A stretch of 64,000 bases of DNA from Maea johnstoni (lineage: Eukaryota > Annelida > Polychaeta > Spionida > Magelonidae). The translations under genes and the position numbers were made by a program. Every line of letters begins with the position of its first letter. Positions within the stretch are counted from its first letter, which is position 1. Location of the stretch: contig OZ012684.1 of NCBI GenBank assembly GCA_963942565.1, positions 70,360,169-70,424,168 of the forward strand, read 5' to 3'. This document shows positions 56,058 to 64,000 of the stretch, piece after piece. The notes beneath the pieces were generated by a model. That model had not been told where the DNA came from, made no database searches, and was given only the letters and a program-made list of their open reading frames with translations.

Positions 56058-59000
56058 CTGGAAGTCATCAAGTGGAACAATGATTACAGAAGGCAGCTTT
56101 GAATGAGCATGAAAACATTTCAAATGACTATTCAGTCTCCAGAGAAAAATGATAAAGCCAAATAAATTAAATGTCAGTTAAATATAAACAGAAGATAAGC
56201 AAAACATAGTTATGTTATAAAATGATATGAAATGTATATGAAACTCTTCAAACTAATCTCTCCCTATAGTTGGGCGACAGACAAGAAAAGTAAGAAATGA
56301 AGGTTCTCGTTGGTTGCCCCAATTTATAGAGGAATCAAACCCCTACTAGCCCCAGCATGGGATTGAACTCTGGACCCAATGCCTCCCAGCACTCAGGCCA
56401 GAAAAAATACCACTGCCCCATTTGTCTGGTTCTATCAAAGCTATTTGGTAGCAATACCTTAAACTTGTTACCCAAAGTCCCGAGTAGTACTTACAGTTCT
56501 GCCGCAGCTGCTAATTGTAACACATCTCCACCGTTCATGTAGAATAAGAAGAACAAGAGGTCCTCGCCATATCTGTTCAGTTTTATGGGCGCTAGTTTGT
56601 CGCGAATATAGATGTTTGTCAAATATTCAGATGGGACGTGAAAGTCTATGTCTTGCGGCCGACACGGCGCATCTGCCCACGGTGACTGAAACGTGCTATA
56701 TAGGTTGCTGAAAAAGAAAAAATACCAGTGACTGTAAAGTGAATAATGATGATGTAGCAAATCACACTTGCAATGTTAAAAGGTTTAGGCTCACTCCGAC
56801 AAAAGTTGACCAGCAAAATCTTTTTAAGATAAGTACAGTCTGACTTAATCATTTAGTTTGCTTGAGTAAATAAGGATCAAAGCTTTTGTATGAAAGAGTT
56901 GAAAATCCAGTCACTGAGTTACATGGGGGTAGGTAAGTTTTCCTGTATAATGTTTGTATATTACAAAGATACATTAGGCTTAAAATGAAGTAATGCTTCA
57001 ATCAGAGAAACAATTAACTTTCAAGATTTTTTATGGCTTCTGGCAACTTTTCAGTGGTTAGTATCATTATGAGTACCTTTACGGTATTCATCCCTAACTA
57101 TTGGACAGTATCTGAATGCTTAAAAACAGCAAAAGCCTGCTGTGGAACCTACTCTGGTGAGTTGAGATTGAGTCCTAATGTTGTCAGATCTATGCCTGGG
57201 GCTAATGCCAGGAGATTGGAGTCTGTCTCAGCTGCTCGGATAAATGTCAAGAGTCCCACCATCCCAAACTGATCATTCACCATACCGTGCGGAATGTTAG
57301 ACACCGTTCCTGCAATATGAATAGAGCCCTCAGTATATCTACCAAAATGACTGGATAGACATTATAATCATAATCCTGTTTTTTGTACTATTTGTAGACA
57401 TAACAGGAGGAAACAATATACACAGTTAAAGCATAGTATCAAAAACATGGTCATAAAGAGCATGTGAATCACTTAATTAGCACTGGCTTAAGGCATGTGG
57501 TTTTCTTTTTGTCACTCTACCCCATATAACAATACATAATTGATCTAAAAGACAAGCACACATATGGGGGACAGGGATAAAAGGTTTAGCAACAAAATTA
57601 TATTTGGACCTGGACTCATAGTATAACTCTTCTTGTTTTCACAACACCCAACAAAGATAGATCATAGGATAGAAGTGTTACATGTTTGCTACTCTCTTCT
57701 CAAGCAATATTCTTTTACAATATTACATAGAAAATACATCGAATAATAGTCTTATATTATGTATGTATGAAAATCAACCAAATGTCCCTTTTCGTATTGG
57801 ATTGATTAATATGCAAAAAACATATTCAAACTTTCAAACTTTTTCTTCTCAAGAAAATCCCTTAAAATCACTCCCTTAAATCCTGCAGGGCTGTATGGTA
57901 ATTTTTTATATTGTCCTTATCAATTTTTAGAAGCCTTGAATTCTGCTTGTGATTTGCTGAGGGAAGTCGCAGCAGCGGGGACTTACCATCTGGATGTGTC
58001 TGTATGCCTCGTTTGGTGGCCGAACCCGTGGACTTGTCGCCTGGAAACTTGGCACCTTCCTTATTAAGAGCCTGCTCATACGAACCCGGGCCCCCTAGAT
58101 TGCTGGGGTGGAGCGGTGAAAACATAGGTCCCTGGGAATGGAGGGAGAATGCTTGTCCATTGTAGGTCTGAAACAAAACTGTGACAGCCCTCAAACGCTC
58201 AAGTGCTCTGGACACCTCTTTATTCACTTCTTTCGTTACTAAACGTAACACATAGATAAGCAGTACTAAGCAGGTGATACTCAGTATATATATAGCAGTG
58301 CAAACATGTCATAGCAGTATATAAATATTGTTAAGAAATATGTAATGTTAGTTTCACTTTAAAATCTGAACATGATCAGTATTTATGTAAAATCTGATAT
58401 AGCTTTCAATATATCCAGATCAGGTTTTTCCTCATGGTAAGATCTTTATAAGAACTCCAGAAAATTAACCCATTCATGCCCGCAGAGCCAGGTGGCCACA
58501 CCTATACAATGCTCAACTTCAGTAAAAGTCTTCCTTTTTTACTAAGAGTCTAGAGTTACATGTCATGTTGCTGATTTTTACCTGCCCTGCTGAAGTGCAC
58601 TTCCCCTTTCCCCTTATTCCAAAAGTACATATGTCTGTTTGAGCAAGTCCACATATAGGGTTTTAGTACTTTTTACCTACCTCCATGGTAATTTTTAATT
58701 GTCAAGAGCAAGTAGGCCTTAGTGTCATACCTGGATTTATGAGATGTTTTCGATACAAGATAGTAAATTTAATAAAATACTTTACATTCATGTATTTAGT
58801 AACATGATGAACATATCTATCCAGATAATTATTGAACGCCCTTTATACTTTCAGGATATCATTTTGACCACCTGCACAAACATGGGAATGAATGGGTTAA
58901 AAAGATTTATTCAATTAAATGGGAAATTGATTGGTGCACTCCTTTATCGGGTTACACGTAACAGTTGAGGAAAAGATTATGTAAAGAAACATAATAGTAC

Positions 59001-61732
59001 GAAGATATTATTACTTGTTATTACATTACAGTTCATCAGCATTATTGCATCAGTTAGATCAGATACATTACAAGTCTCTTATGATCTACTGAGTACATAC
59101 TGCGATCCATCCTGTGTACTTACTGATTTTGGTATCGTATCACTATTCGAGCTGGATGTGGGTGGATCTGTGAGGGAAAAATAGGGCATCAGTCTAACAT
59201 GAAGTAAATCAGGACAATACAAGCTTAAACGGTGCCAATTGCAAAAATGCGAACAAAAAAGGATCCTTTTTATTTTGTCAAAAAGAACATGAAACAGTTT
59301 AACAAAATAAAGACTGTCCACTCAAATGTTATATCTTCAAATAAAAGCAGGAAATTGGTATCAAATAGCATAGAGATTTGGATCGTAATATCCTTTTTCT
59401 TGTTCAACAAACTGGATCTTTAAATAAGAATTCACATCATTTATTTGGAAACCTAAAACCTCAAAATTCACCTATTGGACACCTAGGTTTTTGTGAGTAA
59501 TCTTTTAAAATGTCATTTTCAAACATATAATTGAATTTTTTTCCCTTTTTTTTAAACATCTTTTTCCAATGTGCAATGCAATGAGATTGAATATGGAAGT
59601 ACAAATGGAAAATTGCTGGTTGTGGCCATACCAAAAAAGCTTGCTCGCAGTAGATGTACTTACTTTGTGCGCCTGGCAGGGCGGGGAAGTCCTCTTGCTG
59701 GATCGTGAACTCGGGGGTGGATTCTGGCATGGGTTTACTGACCATACCTACTACAGACAAAGATAGACATGTGCAGCTATCAGCAAGTCAGGATGAACTC
59801 ATTTGCATCTCGAGCATGCACAGGGTCTGTGCACTTAAGGATATATCTTAATTCATTCATGCCTGTAGCAGCCAAAACCACCGCCTGACTATTTCATTGA
59901 TATCTCTCTAACAGAAGCACTATTTAGAAAATATTTGATAGAGAATTGTTCATCAGAACTCCATCTACAACTCTCCTTGAAATATTTTGCAAATTGATGC
60001 TTCATTCCAAAATTATTTCCGAAAGTATGATAGATCCAGATGACACTGGCAAAGTAGATGTCCAGGCACGATTGGATTTATTACAAAGGAACATTTTAAG
60101 ATATACTTGAAAATATCTATTTATTATTATTATTATTATTTTTTTAATTTTACTTTATAAAGGGTTAGCCACCCTTTTTTAAGGGTGGCTCAGACATGTA
60201 AGGAGAACTTTTTGTATATGCAGACGACACAGATAGCATGAACGATGATATGAAATGAATATGAAACTCTTCAAAGTAATCTCTCCCAATAATTGGGCGA
60301 CAGACAATAAAGAGTAAGAAATGAAGGTTTTCGGTGGTTGCCCCAGTTTATAGAGGAATCGAACCCCTACTCGCCCCGGCCTGGGATTGAACTCTGGACC
60401 CGATGCCTCCCAGCACTCAGGCCGGCAATGTTGCCATTGTACCATTGAGTCTGGTAATAAAATATTTAAGATATACTTTGTTGGGTTAGACATCTCCCCT
60501 TCAGTTTTTACTCAACTGTTACTTGATTCAGCAAATTCTGTTCAAAATGTCGGACCATGTTTGTATTCCAAGTGTAAATGGTTTAAGGTCAAAAATATTT
60601 AGGGTTCCAAAGGGTGATCTTAACCATTAGTGTGGCAAAGATGCCTACTTCCATTTTTTCAGCACAAATCCCTAAAATACTATTTGGCAAAGGATGATAA
60701 TCTTCAACCCTCACCTTCACTTAATTTAATCATTTATGCCTGAGATAAATTTACAATAACGATTTATCCTTCCCTTAAGGTCTAACAACACTTATGGAAA
60801 TTTCAAAAGCACACTGATCCTCAAAACAACTCTTTTAAAAGGGGCTATCGACTTGGATTTTTTTGAAAAAAAAAATGCAATTCATGTCATAAACATCTCA
60901 TTTTCTAAAATTAGTTTCTTTCTTTGCTAAATTTATGCTGTAACCATATTAGTATCAGGGTAAAGCCGGTAAACTGACCCACCAAAAATACCCTACCCTA
61001 AACAATAAGGGCCAATCGTATTTGTATTCCCCATGCCTTAGGCCTACATATGTGATCCCTATCCCTTAACACAAATAGTCATGCTTCTTGCATTAATCGC
61101 ATCCCCTCCCCTGTCTTCCAACCTAGAGAAAAAGACGTATGGCTGAAGGATTCTATGTGCAACTTACCATAGTTCCTGGGAGTGGGTAAGGGGTTCGGTG
61201 GTGCTATAGCACTTCTGTTGCCCAATGTTGGAAACTCTGAGAGATCTAGGCTGGGTTGTGAACTGTCATTTGAACCTAAAATTAAACAAAATAAAGACAT
61301 GAATAAGGCTGAAAATCAAAAAGTAACATCTGCATTGCTTCCCCAACTCTATACTTCAAACAATTTCCTTGCACAACCAAAACAAATACATACATGTGTC
61401 TATTGTTAAGGGAAAATGAAATTAATTGATTAGTCCTTAACAATATCATTATTCGATGATAAACTAGTACATAAAACCTTTCATTTTTTAAATTCAGGTA
61501 ATATTTGGATATTGCAATGGATTTATACTTTTAGACTTGGAAACAGTTAAATAAAAAGGCCAAGCTTTTTAAACATTCAATGAAACAAAAAATCTTGTAT
61601 GAAGCCTGTGTTCATGCAAAATAAAGTTAAGAGTTAGCATGTCAACTTGCATACTAGATGTAGTTATGAAGCACTGATTTACCTGATCTGCCAAAACCTG
61701 CCATGCTTGTAATGGGATTCCCACCACTCGAA
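55814..61732 (-). CDS. CNOT2: CNOT2, CCR4-NOT deadenylase complex subunit (C-terminal ~360 residues)
   Basis: CNOT2 binds CNOT1 and CNOT3 to form the NOT module of the mRNA deadenylase. Eight coding exons are seen on the minus strand: 61683-61732, 61168-61275, 59664-59750, 59124-59167, 57987-58167, 57153-57309, 56495-56707 and 55814-56057. All joins are phase-consistent. Landmarks in order are LDLSEFPTLGNRS, EFTIQQEDFPALPGAQ, GAKFPGDKS, GIQTHPDG and HGMVNDQFGMVGLLTFIRAA. Then follow GIDLTTLGLNLNSPDNLY, CRPQDIDFHVPSEYLTNIYI, RYGEDLLFFLFYMNGGDVLQ and the NOT-box run NRDWRYHKDDRVWITRAPGM to EYDKLEEKPHLP. Stop is at 55814. The N-terminal exons lie beyond base 64000. Identity is certain from remembered vertebrate CNOT2. 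Confidence 0.97.
56221..56431 (-). mobile_element. tRNA-derived SINE copy 2 (CNOT2 intron)
   Basis: Aligned along its length with 60121-60456. The minus strand retains GTTCAATCCCATGCTGGGGC and GGTTTGATTCC. The A-box region is degraded. It lies within the intron between the last two CNOT2 coding exons. Confidence 0.65.
56495..56707 (-). CDS. CNOT2: CNOT2 exon: PQDIDFHVPSEYL block
   Basis: Encodes NLYSTFQSPWADAPCRPQDI, HVPSEYLTNIYIRDKLAPIK and YGEDLLFFLFYMNGGDVLQL. Acceptor TTTTTCAG is preceded by a pyrimidine tract and the donor is GTAAGT. It begins with the last base of a split aspartate codon and ends two bases into a leucine codon. Confidence 0.96.
57153..57309 (-). CDS. CNOT2: CNOT2 exon: CNOT1-binding region
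   Basis: Encodes TVSNIPHGMVNDQFGMVGLL, TFIRAAETDSNLLALAPGID and LTTLGLNLNSP, the CNOT1-anchoring segment in vertebrates. The acceptor is TTGCAG and the donor GTAGGT. It has no ATG-led open frame of its own and was found by homology. Confidence 0.95.
57987..58167 (-). CDS. CNOT2: CNOT2 exon with lineage-specific insert
   Basis: Encodes TYNGQAFSLHSQGPMFSPLH and PSNLGGPGSYEQALNKEG, absent from human CNOT2 as I remember it, then the conserved GAKFPGDKS and GIQTHPDG. The donor is GTAAGT. The acceptor GTTTCAG is chosen because it gives phase 0 with the previous exon. Confidence 0.9.
58469..58896. mobile_element. TTAA-flanked element, family 2 ends (428 bp)
   Basis: TTAA at 58465-58468, then CCCATTCATGCCCGCAGAGC. 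The right end CATGGGAATGAATGGG is followed by TTAA at 58897-58900. It is longer than other family members and the interior differs, so it may be a separate subfamily sharing ends. Confidence 0.65.
59124..59167 (-). CDS. CNOT2: CNOT2 44-base exon
   Basis: Encodes PPTSSSNSDTIPKS, equivalent to the serine-rich linker after PALPG in vertebrate CNOT2 (KDPTSSNDDSKS). Acceptor is CTCACAG and donor GTAAGT. Phases agree with both neighbours. Confidence 0.85.
59664..59750 (-). CDS. CNOT2: CNOT2 exon: EDFPALPG motif
   Basis: Encodes VGMVSKPMPESTPEFTIQQE then DFPALPGAQ, matching the family's DFSIHNEDFPALPG segment. Acceptor is CTGTAG and donor GTAAGT. It begins with two bases of a split valine codon. 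Confidence 0.95.
59852..60077. mobile_element. MITE family 2 copy, CNOT2 intron
   Basis: TTAA at 59848-59851, then TTCATTCATGCCTGTAGCAG. The core AAAATATTTGATAGAGAATT … CTCCTTGAAATATTTTGC and ATCCAGATGACACTGGCAAA follow. The right end is decayed. Confidence 0.65.
60121..60456 (-). mobile_element. tRNA-derived SINE copy 1
   Basis: Read on the minus strand, it has an A box TGGTACAATGG (60434-60444), a B box GTTCAATCC (60384-60392) and a second B-box-like GGTTCGATTCC (60355-60365). A body follows that is shared with 56221-56431, then a perfect 10 bp hairpin (60167-60190, AGCCACCCTT with its complement) and a TAA-repeat tail near 60121-60140. The A-to-B spacing fits a Pol III tRNA-type promoter. 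Confidence 0.75.
60780..60950. mobile_element. Left-end fragment of the 29573-type TTAA element
   Basis: CTTAAGGTCTAACAACACTT and the following ~170 bases (AGCACACTGATCCTCAAAAC, ATGCAATTCATGTCATAAAC) parallel the left part of 29573-30412. No right end was seen. Confidence 0.6.
61168..61275 (-). CDS. CNOT2: CNOT2 exon: LDLSEFPTLG motif
   Basis: Encodes SNDSSQPSLDLSEFPTLGNR then SAIAPPNPLPTPRNY, matching the LDLSDFPALADR segment of vertebrate CNOT2. Acceptor is AATTTTAG and donor GTAAGT. Phases agree with both neighbours. Confidence 0.94.
61683..61732 (-). CDS. CNOT2: CNOT2 exon (first inside the window)
   Basis: Fifty bases encoding SSGGNPITSMAGFGRSG, similar to the SMSGFGMNRN stretch of vertebrate CNOT2. 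Acceptor is GCTTTCAG and donor GTAAAT. It starts with the last base of a split codon, so an upstream exon must exist, but I did not find it before base 64000. Confidence 0.75.
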
Positions 61733-61782
61733 CTGAAAGCAAAGAAAGAGCATATATTCCATCAAATGTTATCTACAACATA

Positions 61783-61995
61783 TCAAAGTGGAGGGTATAA
61801 ATCAGTTGTTGAAAATCTTTTGCTCTGACAGGCCTTCTCTAATCTTGATCCTGTAGCTCGTTCAAGTTGAAAGGTCTGCCCCAACAGCCCAGTGATTTGA
61901 GGCATTGACACTGACTGCTCGCCATCTTTCACAACAACCTGGGTCATGTAAGAAAGCTCCTGGATACTCTGGCGTACTTCACCATTACAATAACT
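61783..61995 (-). other. Unassigned open stretch next to CNOT2 exon
   Basis: A 70-codon minus-strand open stretch beginning at an AG acceptor-like site (CTTTCCAG) and ending in TGA. It reads GEVRQSIQELSYMTQVVV, then KDGEQSVSMPQITGLLGQ. GC content is higher than in flanking intron. I do not recognise the family. It may be a decayed exon, an alternative CNOT2 exon or chance. Confidence 0.25.
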
Positions 61996-64000
61996 GGAAA
62001 GTCATTATATAGCCTTATTTTGAGGCAGAAAAAGCAGCAAATAACAAATTGCATTGCAATTTATCCATTGTTCCCTAAAGTGAGTCAAAATGGCCATCAT
62101 GTTTCGGCACTACCTTTCTGACAATAGCTTCATTTGCATTCCTTGAAAAAGAAATGATAATTCGAATTTAACCAGTTAATCTCCAGAGAAAATTCCCAAA
62201 ATACATGTTTTCCAAAGGTTTTCCTCAAAGCATCATTATTTCACATAAACCGTTCTAACTGAGCATGGATGGTCAAATAAAATACAGCATGATCAATAAA
62301 AGAATGAATGAATAAACAGGGCATTGATTTTCAAAAGTGCAGAATTCCAAATCAAAGTGACTGTACTTAAGATTTCACATCCACCTTGATTGAGTAAACA
62401 ACTTATCATATTTAAAGAAGCAAGGTTTCTATTACAACTGAGGTCAGGGAGGTTAACTATTGGTCCAATACGTTACTACATTTGTTGTACACAAGCAGGT
62501 AAAGTGGTCATTTTTGCCCCTCTTGGCCTCCATAAAAACTAAATGGGAGGTTTTTTTCTTTATTGGAGAAAGGAAACTAACTATCCTCAACCATTCCATT
62601 CTATAAGTGGCCATATTATTTTTGTAATATCTCTAAAACAAAGGCATCATCCAGAAAATATTTGAAGGAGACAATTAAAGATCAACTCACTAACGTCCTT
62701 CAAATATTTTGTGAAGTGATGCCTTCATTCTTAGTTATTTTCAAAATCATCACGAAGCTCTCTCAGGGGATCTCCGGGTACAGACGGGTTAATACTGTAT
62801 ACCATGTAATCATTGCGGCAGTTTAATTAATGCTTGCTTTGTCACTAAAAGTATTGCTGATTAGGCTCCTTTATCTTATGGAACCTGTTATTTGCAGTAA
62901 GGCCAAACTTCCACAAAGCAAAACACTATCAAAGTATCCGATTTTTCACACACATACAAAGCATCCGATTTTTCACACACAAGAGGGTGGTATTAATGAT
63001 TACTTATTAACATGTTCATAAGATATAATACAGAGACATGCAACTTTGGCCAGATAAGTTGAGGAAAAAGCCTTTATTTAGAATAAGTAGAAATGGCTCT
63101 TTTCCTGAATATGAGATATTGACATTCATCTCCAAGATTGCCACACTGTGTGATGTTCTATATGCCCATATAAAAACCTTAGGAACTGGTAAATTTTCGG
63201 GACTATGGTGATGAAACACATCAAAAAGGCGTTATATATAAAACATTTATGATATTTGTGACCTTTGAATTAAATAAGAAACTATTTCAATAACAGCACA
63301 TGTATACTAGAAGTTTTGGAAGTATTGGCAACAAGAGCATGCCAGTCAGAACTCCAGACTATAAAGTGACAGAATAGGTACATAAGTTCCCATAAAAGGA
63401 TCTAGGCTAAGAAACTGACTACTTGGTCATCTTTCATTACCCAACAAAAACTTAGTGAAATACCATATTTTATCTGTACTCTATTGAGATTGAAAAGTCA
63501 TTTATGGTTTCCTTTGCTAAAGTCCCAATTCATCCTAATGTTAAAGGGCTAGGGCCATTTGGAATAAATTCAAAATAGATATTATGAAATTTTGATTTTA
63601 CTTTCTATTTCTTTTATCTATTACACTATTAGGTTTATAATCTTGTTCCACATTATTCATCCCACCAGAGACAGTTTCCACCACCATTTACTACTGGTTA
63701 ATCATGATTTTGCACAATATGAAAGATAAAATGGCCCAAAAACAAATTTCACATTCCTACTCAATAGTTACACAACCCCATACACTTATTTCTAAACAGG
63801 CCTATTCATAAAGTGAACAATTTTAATGCCCTTGAGAGCATACAACTGTTTATGCTCAGACAACACATACAGAGATTCAACATATTAATTACAGCAAAAT
63901 CATTCCCAACAACGGACCATTTAGAAATATAGAAGGGTGCACTGTCAGACACAACCTAATAAACATCTTTCCTTCAAGATATTACTGAATATGAATCAAT
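61996..64000. other. CNOT2 upstream intron
   Basis: About 2 kb of AT-rich sequence with one family 2 MITE copy at about 62590-62788. I searched the minus strand for N-terminal CNOT2 exons and saw none with usable splice sites. Confidence 0.5.
62590..62788. mobile_element. MITE family 2 copy, left end decayed
   Basis: The core AAAATATTTGAAGGAGACAA … GTCCTTCAAATATTTTGTGA is intact. The right end ACAGACGGG is followed by TTAA at 62789-62792. The left CCATTCCATTC lacks a clear TTAA. Confidence 0.6.

Overview
This is an AT-rich, intron-rich animal (metazoan) nuclear window with three conserved protein-coding genes and a dense load of short non-autonomous DNA transposons. Nothing bacterial, plasmid-like or CRISPR-like is present. 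The protein sequences and intron-exon layout look like an invertebrate, plausibly a deuterostome (echinoderm or hemichordate type). The sequence alone does not fix the phylum, and a lophotrochozoan is not excluded.

Layout. (1) About 1-15.8 kb, minus strand: CDC37, the Hsp90 kinase co-chaperone. Its first seven coding exons are visible and the C-terminal exons lie beyond base 1. Its introns 1 and 2 are swollen by a foldback element made of ~200 bp subrepeats, a nested hAT-like pair, a ~3 kb complex tandem array and a very recent 563 bp tandem duplication. (2) About 15.8-18.2 kb: a candidate divergent promoter region between CDC37 and the next gene, with an ETS site and a CCAAT box next to the CDC37 start. 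(3) About 18.2-43.7 kb, plus strand: a bestrophin calcium-activated anion channel gene. It has likely 5' untranslated exons near 18.45 kb and 23.8 kb, nine coding exons from 32.3 to 42.8 kb, and a 773-residue product. The channel core is strictly conserved at pore, aperture and calcium-clasp positions. The long C-terminal tail ends in about fifteen 11-residue Q/S/T/P/aromatic repeats. (4) About 43.7-54 kb: intergenic and 3'-flanking DNA with two (TA)n blocks, several TTAA-flanked MITEs, a precise hAT-type element and a large palindrome around a minisatellite. (5) About 55.8-61.7 kb, minus strand: the last eight coding exons of CNOT2, a CCR4-NOT deadenylase subunit, ending with the NOT-box domain. 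Upstream CNOT2 exons lie beyond 64 kb. Bestrophin and CNOT2 are convergent.

The three genes belong to separate processes (kinase-client folding, anion conductance, mRNA decay) and I see no functional cluster. The more notable material is structural. Two transposon insertions can be shown against uninterrupted paralogous empty sites in the same window: a hAT-like element with an 8 bp duplication, and a TTAA-specific MITE inside one arm of a palindrome. There are two multi-copy families of TTAA-flanked (piggyBac-like) MITEs, tRNA-derived SINEs, and an unusual repetitive channel tail. I did not find a convincing new gene system. Exon coordinates were derived by hand from splice consensus, reading phase and remembered family sequence, and all joins are phase-consistent.
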